A stretch of DNA of 53,318 nucleotides, taken from NCBI GenBank assembly GCA_903845055.1, contig CAIMWF010000116.1, positions 1-53,318 on the forward strand. The letters are read 5' to 3'. The DNA comes from an uncultured Bacteroidales bacterium. GTDB taxonomy: Bacteria > Bacteroidota > Bacteroidia > Bacteroidales > FEN-979. The notes below the pieces were generated by a model. It worked only from the letters and a program-made list of their open reading frames with translations. It had not been told where the DNA came from and made no database searches. A program made the position numbers and the translations under genes. Of this stretch, positions 36,538-45,584 are shown piece after piece. Within the stretch, counting starts at the first letter, position 1; each line of letters opens with the position of its first letter.

Positions 36538-37926
36538 TTAAGCTTGTTCATATTTTGAATCCCAGTCATTCCCGTCGTCCCCTTTCTGGCCGTCCATTTT
36601 GATCATAAAATTTTTGGCAGGGAAATAGGGCTTCATATTCACATCAAGGTAAATTCTGTCTTTTTGCACCGGATCCTGTTCAAAGCGTTTTATGGTGAAA
36701 CTCTCGATAAGTTTTCCCGGCCCGGTGATCTTGTCGAGGAAGCGTACGATCTGTGACTGGATCTCCTTTTTGGTTTTGACATTGAAGTTCTCAAAAGCCC
36801 GGCGGTTAAGGAAATCCATCAGTACCTTGGTAACGTAGTCGAAAACTCTCACCACCGAATAGGTCTGTAACCCAAGGTTATCTCCGTTAAACAGGGTTTT
36901 CGCCGAGAAGGCCATCACCTTGCCATATTCATTGACCATAGGAACCAGGCCCAATTTTTCCAGGCTTGCTATTTCGCTCTTTTTCAGATCAAAGCGGACG
37001 CCTTCCACTTCGCTCAGGCCGCCATGTTTTTTCCCGGCGGCCACCTGCGACATCAGGGTGTTATAGATGGTGCCGGCCAGGGCCGAGGAGGGGGGAACAT
37101 ACAATTCATCTTCCTCACCGATCTCATCGAACTTTTTCCTTCCCACCAGCCAGTTGCAGGCCATCATGACATTCGACCGGTAGGCATCACCGCCGGTAAG
37201 ATTGGCCGATTCAAACATTTCCATTGTATCGTCGGGGTTGTCGAGATGTTCGAAATCGGTGACGAGCATGACTTTGTTGTCATAGGCGATCTTGGCCCAT
37301 TTTTCAACAACCATGTTCGATCCGAGGTACCCGGGAACGACCAGGAGACTGTAGTTGTTTCGCAGGTCAAGCCTGTCAAAGTTGTTAACCAGCTCGGCGG
37401 AAGCAGCGTCGATGAACCGCGTATCATCAAGATCCCTGATTTGATCGGGGGCGGCATTCATGATCGAGAAATTCTTCAGTTTATCCTGGCCGGTGTTTTT
37501 AAAGAACAGTGCGACAGAGCGGTATGCCTGCTCAAGATCCCTGGTTTCTTCCACGGCTTTGGAGAGGTTGTCTTTCAGGGTTTTTTCGGCAATGACCGAA
37601 CTTTTCTCGCACTGGTCGATCATGTCCGAAACATTGTCTTTCGATTGGATCACGGCAGCCCAAAGTTCAAGCACCTTTTTCAATTCCTCGCGTTCTTTCT
37701 TTTTCGAGGATTCTGAAAGGAAGATCTTTTTCCTGGCCTTACGCTCAGGATTGACATTCTGCACACCCTCAATGACCGATTCCAAAAGATCAAACCCCCC
37801 GATACCGGCCAGTTTTTGAATACTGGTTTGCAGCAGCTCCTCAGGTTTTTCAACCTGTTTGACGTCTGAAGCAACTTTTTCTTTGAATTGCTCAATATTA
37901 TTTTCTTGGCTGTCTTGTAGTTCCAT
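36538..37926 (-). CDS. tssC: T6SS sheath large subunit TssC
   Basis: A 462-residue TssC, which with TssB forms the contractile sheath around the tube. Recognisable segments are the RDLDDTRFIDAASAELVNNFDRLDLRNNY stretch (residues about 165-195), LLVVPGYLGSNMVVEKWA, and the C-terminal region PVQKDRIYLDVNMKPYFPA. An extended charged helical N-terminus (about 1-120) is normal for this subtype. It begins 57 bases after tssB. Confidence 0.9.
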   Translation of the reverse strand: MELQDSQENNIEQFKEKVASDVKQVEKPEELLQTSIQKLAGIGGFDLLESVIEGVQNVNPERKARKKIFLSESSKKKEREELKKVLELWAAVIQSKDNVSDMIDQCEKSSVIAEKTLKDNLSKAVEETRDLEQAYRSVALFFKNTGQDKLKNFSIMNAAPDQIRDLDDTRFIDAASAELVNNFDRLDLRNNYSLLVVPGYLGSNMVVEKWAKIAYDNKVMLVTDFEHLDNPDDTMEMFESANLTGGDAYRSNVMMACNWLVGRKKFDEIGEEDELYVPPSSALAGTIYNTLMSQVAAGKKHGGLSEVEGVRFDLKKSEIASLEKLGLVPMVNEYGKVMAFSAKTLFNGDNLGLQTYSVVRVFDYVTKVLMDFLNRRAFENFNVKTKKEIQSQIVRFLDKITGPGKLIESFTIKRFEQDPVQKDRIYLDVNMKPYFPAKNFMIKMDGQKGDDGNDWDSKYEQA

Positions 37927-37983
37927 GTGAATAAATTTTAAAAAGGTAAAAAACCAAATACATGCATCATTTCGTTCACAATA

Positions 37984-38427
37984 TCATGCTTGCTCAATTT
38001 CTTTGATCATCGCATAGATCGAATTCAGAAGGGCCTGCTTCGTTTCGCTGTTTTCAAGCGCTTTGCGCATCATCTTGTTGCTTTTTAGCTGCTTGATGAC
38101 TTTTTGCATCTGCTCTTTTTGCATTGTCAGGTTTTTCAGAAACTCACTTTGAGCCGTGATGCCTTTGATGCCGAAATCAGCCAGGCTGCCGAACTTCAGC
38201 GTTTCTTCCCTGGAGACGCCTTCACTGTTCTGGAATTCAACCGCAATATTCGGCTTGAAATTCTCGAACACGTCATCAATTTTTGTCAACCCCTGCACAA
38301 CCTGTGGTTTTACAGGTGGTTCTGCAGTGAGTTTCTGGATCATCAATGTCCGGTTTTGCTGGATTTCACTAATGGCCTCACTGGCATCGCCTTTTACTTC
38401 GGTACCGCCGATTCCGTATGTTTCCAT
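37984..38427 (-). CDS. tssB: T6SS sheath small subunit TssB
   Basis: A 147-residue TssB. The sheath-domain core is visible (KIDDVFENFKPNIAVEFQ, EETLKFGSLADFGIKGI), followed by a C-terminal helical region (about 90-147) where ClpV recognition is expected. It is the first gene after a promoter at 38471-38503, so tssB-C-D-D-vgrG-PAAR can be transcribed as one unit separate from clpV. Confidence 0.9.
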   Translation of the reverse strand: METYGIGGTEVKGDASEAISEIQQNRTLMIQKLTAEPPVKPQVVQGLTKIDDVFENFKPNIAVEFQNSEGVSREETLKFGSLADFGIKGITAQSEFLKNLTMQKEQMQKVIKQLKSNKMMRKALENSETKQALLNSIYAMIKEIEQA

Positions 38428-38470
38428 AAAATTTATTTTAGGATTGAATAATAATAGTTCAAACTAATTA

Positions 38471-38503
38471 CAAAGATATATTTATATTATTTTGTTAACC
38501 AAA
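38471..38503 (-). promoter_or_regulatory. Promoter for the tssB-to-PAAR operon
   Basis: The minus strand has TTTG (38500-38503), a 21-base spacer and TATCTTTG (38471-38478), 43 bases before the tssB start. The -33 box lies inside the 3' end of clpV. Confidence 0.55.
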
Positions 38504-40976
38504 CAATTTCACCCTCTTTGTCAGTTTCCAGCACAACCTTTGAACCCCGCCCGATCTCGCCGGAAATGATCATTTTCGACAGGGGTCTTCTCAGTCTTGT
38601 CCGGATGATCCCGATGATCGGCCGGGCGCCATATTTGGGGGTGAAACCCTCCATGGCCAGTTTCTTTTTGGATGCGTCGTCGATTTCCAGCTGGATTCCC
38701 TGCTGATCAAGCGATTTCAGCAGGTTTTTCAGATGAATGTCGAAGATCCTGACGATGTTTTTTTCACTGATCGGTGCAAACGGGACGATCTCCGTCAGAC
38801 GTCCCAGGAATTCGGGACGGAAATGCCGGGTCATGATCTCCATGAGGTCGTTTGAAGCAGGAATGATATCCCTGCCAAACGAGTCGACAATAAAATCGCT
38901 CCCGATGTTCGATGTAAACAACACCACGGCATTCGAAAAATCGCCCTCTTTGCCGAGCCGGTCGTGCAGTTTCCCTTCATCCAGGATCTGAAGGAAGATA
39001 TCGAAAACCGATGCGTGCGCCTTTTCAATTTCATCAAACAAAACAACGGAATAGGGTTGCTGCCTGATCTTGTTGACCAGCAGGCCCCCCTCTTCGTATC
39101 CGACATATCCCGGGGGAGCCCCGTACAACAAAGCAGCAGAATGTTCTTCCTTGAATTCCGACATGTCGAAACGGATCATGAACGACTCGTCCTGGAAAAG
39201 AAATTCCGCCAGCGATTTGGCAAGTTCCGTTTTACCGGTGCCGGTGGGTCCGAGGAAAAAGAAGGAACCAATGGGCTGGCCGGCCTTGTTGAGTCCCGAA
39301 CGCGACTCGAGGATGGCATCGGCAATGCTTTTGATGGCATGATCCTGGCCGACAACTCTTTTTTTCAGGATTTCAGCCATGTTCATCAACCGGTCGCGTT
39401 CCTGGGTCTGCACCTTCCCGATCGGGATGCCGGTTTTGTTCGATACCACGGCGGCAACATCCCCCTTCTCAACGGCCTCCTTTTCCTGTTTTGAAATGGC
39501 AGCCAGCGTCGACAAACGATTTTTGAGGTTTTCCAGAAGTTCGGTGTTGTCTTCGATCTTTGCAGGGTCGGTTTCGTCAACGAGCCCGCCTAAAAGCACA
39601 GGCGACAGTTTATTCTGCATCTGGGCGTAAAACCAGCGCAACTCCTTCAGGAATTCTCCTTCCGGCAATTCCGCCTGCCTGGTTTCGAGTGCCTGCATGG
39701 CCTCCGACAGGACCCCGAGTTCATTGCCTGAAGTGTCTTTCATCATGCGGACTCCCGCCATCGTACGGTCGATCAGGTCGATGGCCGAATCGGGCAGGCT
39801 GCGCTCTTTTAAATACCTTTTCGACAGCCGGATGGATTCCCCCAGCACATCTTTGCCAAGTTTGATTTTGTGATGGGCTTCATACACAGGCGCTATGCAG
39901 GCAAGCATCCGCAGGGCAATTTCTTCGGAAGGCTCCTCTATGCGTATGATTTCAAACTGTCTGTTGAAGGCCTCATCGGGTTCGATGAATTTCGTGTAAT
40001 TGTCGATGGAGGTGATCCCGATGATGGTGAGCGCACCCCGTGAAAGTTCGGGTTTCAGGAGATTGGCTGCACCGGATGCACCGGCCTGCTTGTCAAGGAG
40101 GGTATGGATCTCGTCGATGAACAAGATCGCCTTTTCAAACTGTAGAATCTCTTTGATGATGTTTTTCAGCCGGTCCTCCACCTCTCCCTTGTAGGAGGCA
40201 CCTGCGATGAGCGCCCCGAAATCAAGTTCAAAGACCATGGCTTCCATCAGGTTCCCGGGGACGTTCCGGTCAACGATGCTTTGGGTAAACCCGTTTACCA
40301 CAGCAGTTTTCCCGACACCCGGGTCGCCGATGATCATGACGTTCGGTTTCGAGCGTCGCCCAAGAATCTCGGAAATCATCCTGATCTCGCGGTCACGGCC
40401 GACCACCGGGTCCAGTTTTCCCTGACGTGCCAGGCTGGTTTTATCGATGCAGTATTTCAGCAGGGCGTTTTGTTTTTTTTCCGCCTGCCCCGGTCCCCCA
40501 TCCGCCGGCGGAGGGGCGAGGACGTTTTCGAGATCCGTTTTTTCGACCAGTGCATCGGTGATCTCCTGCGATTTGACCGGGAATGTTTTCAGTTGTTCAT
40601 AAGTAAATCCTACGCCGGGTGTTGACAGCGAAGCCAGTACGCATAGCGGGTCGATATCGTCTTTTGACAGTTTCAACCGGATGTTGTCGGCCTCCAGCAT
40701 TACCGCCTGTACGAATGGATCAGCTGGCGGCAGTTCATTGACCTTCCCGGTTTTCGGACAGGCTTCAATGCGCACTTCAGCCCATTCTTCCAGGTAATAA
40801 ATGTCTTTCCCAAGGGACTCCAGGAAGGGCCTGATACCTGCATCCCGGTGCAGGATGGCTTTCAGGAGGTGGGCCGGTGAAAATTTTTCGTTGGAAAACT
40901 CTTTGGCAAGAGATTGTGCAATGGCAATGGCCTGCTTTAATTCACCGGTGTATTTTATTTGCAATGAATTTCCCAT
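38487..40976 (-). CDS. clpV: T6SS AAA+ unfoldase ClpV (TssH)
   Basis: An 829-residue Clp/Hsp100 AAA+ protein that disassembles and recycles the contracted TssBC sheath. After an N-terminal Clp domain (about 10-150), D1 has Walker A GDPGVGKT (about 214) and Walker B ILFIDEIHTLL; a coiled-coil middle domain follows; D2 has GPTGTGKTEL (about 575) and VVLFDEIEKAH. ATG 40976 was chosen because AAAAAAGGA sits just upstream; an ATG at 41018 would add 14 residues. ClpB is an alternative from sequence alone, but position within the T6SS decides for ClpV. Confidence 0.9.
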   Translation of the reverse strand: MGNSLQIKYTGELKQAIAIAQSLAKEFSNEKFSPAHLLKAILHRDAGIRPFLESLGKDIYYLEEWAEVRIEACPKTGKVNELPPADPFVQAVMLEADNIRLKLSKDDIDPLCVLASLSTPGVGFTYEQLKTFPVKSQEITDALVEKTDLENVLAPPPADGGPGQAEKKQNALLKYCIDKTSLARQGKLDPVVGRDREIRMISEILGRRSKPNVMIIGDPGVGKTAVVNGFTQSIVDRNVPGNLMEAMVFELDFGALIAGASYKGEVEDRLKNIIKEILQFEKAILFIDEIHTLLDKQAGASGAANLLKPELSRGALTIIGITSIDNYTKFIEPDEAFNRQFEIIRIEEPSEEIALRMLACIAPVYEAHHKIKLGKDVLGESIRLSKRYLKERSLPDSAIDLIDRTMAGVRMMKDTSGNELGVLSEAMQALETRQAELPEGEFLKELRWFYAQMQNKLSPVLLGGLVDETDPAKIEDNTELLENLKNRLSTLAAISKQEKEAVEKGDVAAVVSNKTGIPIGKVQTQERDRLMNMAEILKKRVVGQDHAIKSIADAILESRSGLNKAGQPIGSFFFLGPTGTGKTELAKSLAEFLFQDESFMIRFDMSEFKEEHSAALLYGAPPGYVGYEEGGLLVNKIRQQPYSVVLFDEIEKAHASVFDIFLQILDEGKLHDRLGKEGDFSNAVVLFTSNIGSDFIVDSFGRDIIPASNDLMEIMTRHFRPEFLGRLTEIVPFAPISEKNIVRIFDIHLKNLLKSLDQQGIQLEIDDASKKKLAMEGFTPKYGARPIIGIIRTRLRRPLSKMIISGEIGRGSKVVLETDKEGEIVWLTK

Positions 40977-41284
40977 GGTTCCTTTTTTAACATCCTGGTT
41001 AATTGTTGTTTTAAACAATCCGGAAAATGGATTGTAATACTAATATCAGGTATAAAAGTACATAAAAATCGGTACTGTCCGTCGGTTCATGAAATATTTA
41101 TATTCCCTAACCCCGCTGATCGCTGGTTTTTCCACCAGGCATGGCATATGTTCATTTAAAATCAGAACCCGATTTTTCCGGGAAAAGAAATACCTGTATG
41201 GGTCATGGATCGGTTATTTCCTGAAAAGCCCCATCCATCTTAATGTTCCCTGAGATTATACCATGCAACCGGCCGGCGTTTTGA
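40977..41284. other. Non-coding gap between clpV and the cysteine protease
   Basis: About 308 bases without a convincing gene. Next to clpV it holds a small inverted repeat CAATCC/GGATTG (41016-41034) that could be an operator, and the clpV ribosome binding site. No exact -7 box for clpV is visible. In particular, no small ORF suited to an immunity protein stands out. Confidence 0.5.
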
Positions 41285-41764
41285 TCAGGGACAGTAGAGA
41301 AACACGGCCGTGACGTCGGTGCCGGTATCCCTGCTGGAACTTTCACTGCCGATATACCAGCTTGTCAATGACCGCCAGTTGATCCTACCGATATTAAGCG
41401 GCGACGGGTCGTAAACCTTGACATCAGTATCCCTGATGCCGCCAATCACAACGATATGACTCTTGCCGTTCACCCACAGGGGGCCATATTGGTATAACCA
41501 TTTTTCGATCGTATCAGGCGACGGGGTCATGGGCGGGATGGCGCGTAATCCAAGGCGCTTTGCCATGGAGAGTATGGCCCCGTTCACAAGGCCCTTATTG
41601 GCATCGCGGATCTTTCTGCATTCGGAATCAAGGTCGGGCGGGACCAGGTCCGGCAGGCTTTGCTGCATTTTATCCATTTTCCATTGGATCAGCATCTGGG
41701 CGCTTGCATACCAGCATGACATTTTAAGCGTCTGCGGGATTAAAGTCATATTGGGAACTTCCAT
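41285..41764 (-). CDS. Papain-like cysteine protease, candidate T6SS effector
   Basis: A 159-residue protein without a signal peptide or membrane helix. It shows the papain-like (C39/C70-type) layout: catalytic Cys in MSCWYASAQMLIQW (Cys about residue 17), His in GKSHIVVIGG (about 103) and Asp in VKVYDPSP (about 117); Gln in IPQTLKMSCW probably forms the oxyanion hole. It lies in the same direction as clpV, 308 bases upstream of it and next to the T6SS. Family knowledge: papain-like proteases of this size occur as T6SS and polymorphic-toxin effector domains. That it is exported by this system, and its target, are inferences. A non-exported peptidase is the alternative. Confidence 0.72.
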   Translation of the reverse strand: MEVPNMTLIPQTLKMSCWYASAQMLIQWKMDKMQQSLPDLVPPDLDSECRKIRDANKGLVNGAILSMAKRLGLRAIPPMTPSPDTIEKWLYQYGPLWVNGKSHIVVIGGIRDTDVKVYDPSPLNIGRINWRSLTSWYIGSESSSRDTGTDVTAVFLYCP

Positions 41765-42232
41765 AGTTTTTGTTTTTAAGTTTCACGGATTGAGAAACTG
41801 CATATTTACAGTCTTTTTGCCGGTTGACTTTGGTTTGACATATGAGGAACAGAAATTATTTGTAAAAATAGCATCGTGCATATGGTAGAACAAATTTTGA
41901 AATTGTCACTATTACAAAGGGTTATAAAATGATAAACGTTCATGTATCCCCCTGACGATTGCAATATTTTAAAAAAGAAGAATATGTTTTGCCTGTTTAT
42001 TTGTTGCAAATTTTTCTGTCCGAATATATTAACTATTATTTCTATCGAAAGTTTATGGGTAGTGTATTGTTTATCCGGATTTTTTTCAAAGATACAATTC
42101 TAATGTAAAGTTAAAAGCAGTTGTGTGTTTTTTTATTTAATTTTCTTATTTGGGTTGTGTTTCTTCGGGTATGTAAACATGTCGCATGGCAGGGTCACTC
42201 AATTAACATTAACTTTGCCGAAAAACACCACC
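41765..42232. other. AT-rich non-coding region
   Basis: About 470 AT-rich bases between the divergent cysteine protease and rlmI genes. It holds the rlmI -7 box at 42210-42217. The open frames here (for example a 67-residue leftward one at 41806-42009) are low-complexity and lack ribosome binding sites. It is the place where an immunity gene would be expected if the protease is an effector, and I see none. Confidence 0.5.
42210..42217 (+). promoter_or_regulatory. -7 promoter box for the rRNA methyltransferase gene
   Basis: TAACTTTG, 15 bases before ATG 42233. This makes the upstream in-frame ATG at 42125 unlikely as the start. No -33 element is clear. Confidence 0.5.
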
Positions 42233-43417
42233 ATGCCGAAACCTGCAAAAATCATTCTGAAACCCGGCAAGGAGGCTGCCGTAAAGCGTTTCCACCCATG
42301 GATCTTTTCGGGAGCCCTTCCTTTCATGAAAAGCGAACTGGAGGAGGGCGAGATTGTGGAGGTCTTTTCCTACAACGATGAATACCTGGCAACCGGTCAT
42401 TACTGCCGGGGATCCATCGCTGTTAAGGTGTTCTCATTCAAGCAGGTGGAGGTGAATGCCGGTTTCTGGAAGGAGCGTCTTTCGGCGGCGCTGGCCCTGA
42501 GAAAAAAGCTTGGTTTGTCGCCCGACAGCCAGAACGATGCATACCGCCTTGTGAATATGGAAGGGGACGGCTTTCCCGGGTTGATCATCGACATATACAA
42601 TACCGCAGCCGTGATCCAGACCCATACGGCAGGGATGTACAACGCCCGGCATGATATCGCATTGGCGCTCAAGGATGTTTTCGGGGAGCAGCTGAAGGTC
42701 ATTTATGATAAAAGCAGTGAAACTTTCCACGATGCAAGGGGTGCAACACACGATGAGATCCTGTTCGGGGAGATCCACCCGGTAACCATCACGGAGACCG
42801 GCCACCAGTTTGTGGTTGACATGGAAAAGGGGCAGAAGACAGGCTTTTTCCTCGATCAGCGCGGGAACCGGATGTTTGCCCAGTTTTATGGCAAAGGCCG
42901 GAAGGTGCTGAATGCATTTTGCTATTCAGGAGCCTTTTCCGTCTACGCCCTTCAGGGAGGTGCGACCTCCGTGCATTCGGTCGACAGTTCGCGCCAGGCG
43001 ATTGCCTGGACAAAGGAAAACATCCTGCTTAACGGGATTCCCGATGGAACCCATTCGGAGGAGGTTGCGGATGTCAAGCAGTTTCTTACCCAGGGCAGGG
43101 AAATGTACGATATGATCATTCTCGATCCACCGGCATTCGCGAAACACCACAATATTTCGCACAATGCACTCCAGGCCTATATATATATCAATGCACAGGC
43201 CATGAAACACATGAACACCGGGGGAATCCTTTTCACATTTTCATGCTCCCAGGCGATCAACCGGGAGATGTTCCGGTCGGCGATACAGGCCGCAGCCATT
43301 GAAACCGGTAAAAAGGTGAAGATCCTCCATCAGCTGTCCCAGGGCCCCGACCACCCGGTGAGCATCTTTCATCCGGAAGGAGAATATCTAAAGGGATTGA
43401 TACTGGAGGTGGAATAA
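42233..43417 (+). CDS. rlmI: Class I SAM-dependent rRNA methyltransferase (RlmI-like)
   Basis: A 394-residue methyltransferase of the RlmI family (23S rRNA m5C1962). It has an N-terminal PUA-type RNA-binding domain (about 1-75, KRFHPWIFSGAL), a middle domain (VNMEGDGFPGLIIDIY) and a Rossmann fold with SAM motif VLNAFCYSGAFSVYA and the catalytic-site motif DPPAFAKHH (about 297). The C-terminal FTFSCSQAINREMF carries the likely catalytic Cys. The longer reading frame from 42125 would prepend a spurious hydrophobic stretch, so it is rejected. Confidence 0.86.
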   Translation: MPKPAKIILKPGKEAAVKRFHPWIFSGALPFMKSELEEGEIVEVFSYNDEYLATGHYCRGSIAVKVFSFKQVEVNAGFWKERLSAALALRKKLGLSPDSQNDAYRLVNMEGDGFPGLIIDIYNTAAVIQTHTAGMYNARHDIALALKDVFGEQLKVIYDKSSETFHDARGATHDEILFGEIHPVTITETGHQFVVDMEKGQKTGFFLDQRGNRMFAQFYGKGRKVLNAFCYSGAFSVYALQGGATSVHSVDSSRQAIAWTKENILLNGIPDGTHSEEVADVKQFLTQGREMYDMIILDPPAFAKHHNISHNALQAYIYINAQAMKHMNTGGILFTFSCSQAINREMFRSAIQAAAIETGKKVKILHQLSQGPDHPVSIFHPEGEYLKGLILEVE

Positions 43418-43550
43418 TGCAATTACTAATTGAAAATTAAAAAATACGGAATCATGGTCAGGAGATCCTGGATGGTTCTTTGATTTTGCTTCCTCTCGCC
43501 ATGCGGGGAGGCGAGGCGGTGTTCGGGCATTTTTCTGATTTCCCTTAACG

Positions 43551-43582
43551 TTTGTTCGGCATGGTGAGTTTTTATAACTTTG
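43551..43582 (+). promoter_or_regulatory. Promoter for the acyl-CoA synthetase gene
   Basis: TTTG (43551-43554), 20-base spacer and TAACTTTG (43575-43582), 66 bases before the ATG. A clean -33/-7 pair. Confidence 0.65.
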
Positions 43583-43648
43583 AAAATGAGTTGCCGCGAA
43601 GAACAGGCGGGCAATTTATAAGTTTCATGCAAGCTTGCGGATGAACTG

Positions 43649-45559
43649 ATGGAAACAATACCCGCTTTTTTCGAAGACTGCTGTGCACGTTTCCCCGGGA
43701 ATATCTACCTGCGCGAAAAGACGGGGGACCGTTATACCGGCATGAGCTACCTTGAAACCAGGGAGCGCGTGCACCGGTTTGCTGCCGGGCTGATTGCGCT
43801 TGGGGTTAAACATGGCGACAGGATTGCCCTGATTTCGGAAGGACGCAATGACTGGGTCGTAAGCGAACTGGGGATCTTGTTTGCCGGGGCCGTTAATGTG
43901 CCTCTGTCGGTCAAGCTATACGAACCCGACGAAATCCGGTTCCGTATCAGCCATTCCGGCGCGCGCATGGTCATTGCCTCGGGCAACCAGGCCGGGAAGA
44001 TCAGGCTGGTCAGGGATGAACTCCCCGGGATGGACTTGACCATCGTGCTGGATGAACCGGTTGCAGGGGATAGGGAAATCCCTGTTGACCAGGTTCTTGA
44101 AGCCGGGAAATTGCTTCTGGAAGTGAACCCGGGGATGGTTGAAGAAAGGTGGAAATCATTGACCACCGATGATGTGGCCAACATCTGCTATACCTCCGGT
44201 ACAACTGCCGATCCCAAAGGGATCATGCTCACCCATCGCAATTATATCTGCAACGTTTTGCAGGGCTATTCCCTGATGGACATCCGCGAAGATTACTGCA
44301 CACTGCTTATTCTGCCATGGGATCACGCGTTTGCACATACGGCAGGCATCTACTGCTTCATGGGAAAGGGAGCCTCCATTGCCTCGGTCAAATGGGGGAA
44401 GTCGCCCATGGAAAGCCTGAGGAACCTGCCCGAAAATATCCGTGAGATTCGTCCCAGGGTCCTGCTGAGTGTCCCCGCACTTGCGGAGAATTTTAAAAAA
44501 AATATCGAAAAAGGGATCAGGGCCAGGGGACCGCTCATGGAAACCCTGTTTGGCTTTGCAATGAAACTCGCTTGCCGGGTCAACCGGGAGGTCTGGAACA
44601 GGAGAAGCGGACTTGCAGTTTTGGCCCGGCCGCTCATGGCTGTTTTTGATTACTTCATTTTTAAGAAGATTCGGGAAGGCTTTGGCGGTCAGCTTGAATT
44701 TTTTGTCGGGGGGGGCGCCCTGCTGGACATTGAATTCCAGCGTTTTTTCTATGCCCTGGGGATTCCCATGTTCCAGGGATACGGTCTTACAGAAGCTTCA
44801 CCCATCATTTCGTCAAATACACCCGGCAGGCTGAAACTCGGGTCGTCGGGAACCGTCGCTTCAACGATGGAGATCAGGATTTGTGATACGGAAGGTCGTG
44901 ACCTTCCTCCAGGAAGCCAGGGAGAGATTGTCGTGAAAGGCGATAATGTGATGCCGGGCTACTGGCGGAACCCCGAAGCTACGGCCATGGCGATCCGCGA
45001 CGGGTGGCTCTACACGGGCGACCTCGGTTACCTGGACCAGGATGGCTTCCTGCATGTGCTCGGGCGGTATAAAAGTTTGCTGATTGCCGATGATGGTGAA
45101 AAATACAGCCCTGAAGGATTGGAAGAATCGTTTTGCACCGAATCGGAATATATCGATCAGTGTTTGCTGTATAATAATCAGAATATGTTCACCGTTATCC
45201 TCCTCGTGCCTGCGAGGGAAATGTTGGTAAAATTTGTCGAACGGCATGGATTGACTGCAAATTCAGCAGAGGGGGTTGAATGTGCCCTGGGCAAAATTGA
45301 CGAGGAACTGAAGGAATACAGACCGGGCGGAAAATTCGCACAACGTTTCCCGCAGCGGTGGCTTCCTGCAGTCGCCGGGATTCTTCCGGATCACTTTACC
45401 GAGGAAAACCACCTGCTGAATTCAACCATGAAGATCGTTAGAGGGAAGATCGTGGAACGATACAGGCAGAGGATAGATCACCTCTATACCCCTGAGGGAC
45501 GGGACATATTGAATGTAAAAAACAGGGAGGCGATGCGTTCGCTCCTGGAATCCGTATAA
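43649..45559 (+). CDS. AMP-forming long-chain fatty acid-CoA ligase
   Basis: A 636-residue ANL-superfamily enzyme that activates a carboxylate, probably a fatty acid, with ATP and CoA. The AMP-binding signature CYTSGTTADPKGIMLTHR (about 180), QGYGLTEASPII, and YTGDLGYLDQDGFLHVLGR with the hinge Asp/Arg are present. In the C-terminal subdomain the usual GRxKE is GRYKS, followed by DDGEKYSPEGLEE, a variant found in a distinct branch of Bacteroidota acyl-CoA synthetases. A C-terminal Lys (in STMKIVRGKI) fits the adenylation lysine. Substrate range is not predictable. It is followed by a small secreted protein 25 bases downstream. Confidence 0.87.
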   Translation: METIPAFFEDCCARFPGNIYLREKTGDRYTGMSYLETRERVHRFAAGLIALGVKHGDRIALISEGRNDWVVSELGILFAGAVNVPLSVKLYEPDEIRFRISHSGARMVIASGNQAGKIRLVRDELPGMDLTIVLDEPVAGDREIPVDQVLEAGKLLLEVNPGMVEERWKSLTTDDVANICYTSGTTADPKGIMLTHRNYICNVLQGYSLMDIREDYCTLLILPWDHAFAHTAGIYCFMGKGASIASVKWGKSPMESLRNLPENIREIRPRVLLSVPALAENFKKNIEKGIRARGPLMETLFGFAMKLACRVNREVWNRRSGLAVLARPLMAVFDYFIFKKIREGFGGQLEFFVGGGALLDIEFQRFFYALGIPMFQGYGLTEASPIISSNTPGRLKLGSSGTVASTMEIRICDTEGRDLPPGSQGEIVVKGDNVMPGYWRNPEATAMAIRDGWLYTGDLGYLDQDGFLHVLGRYKSLLIADDGEKYSPEGLEESFCTESEYIDQCLLYNNQNMFTVILLVPAREMLVKFVERHGLTANSAEGVECALGKIDEELKEYRPGGKFAQRFPQRWLPAVAGILPDHFTEENHLLNSTMKIVRGKIVERYRQRIDHLYTPEGRDILNVKNREAMRSLLESV

Positions 45560-45584
45560 TCATTAACCTAAATCACCAAAGCCA

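Noticed and set aside
27624-40976. Extracellular contractile injection system or phage tail instead of T6SS
   Set aside because: TssK, TssN, TssO and ClpV are T6SS-specific, and there is no tape-measure, tail-terminator or eCIS-type AAA+ gene.
41806-42009. Possible immunity gene for the cysteine protease
   Set aside because: The 67-residue frame is low-complexity and AT-driven, with a Phe run and no ribosome binding site.
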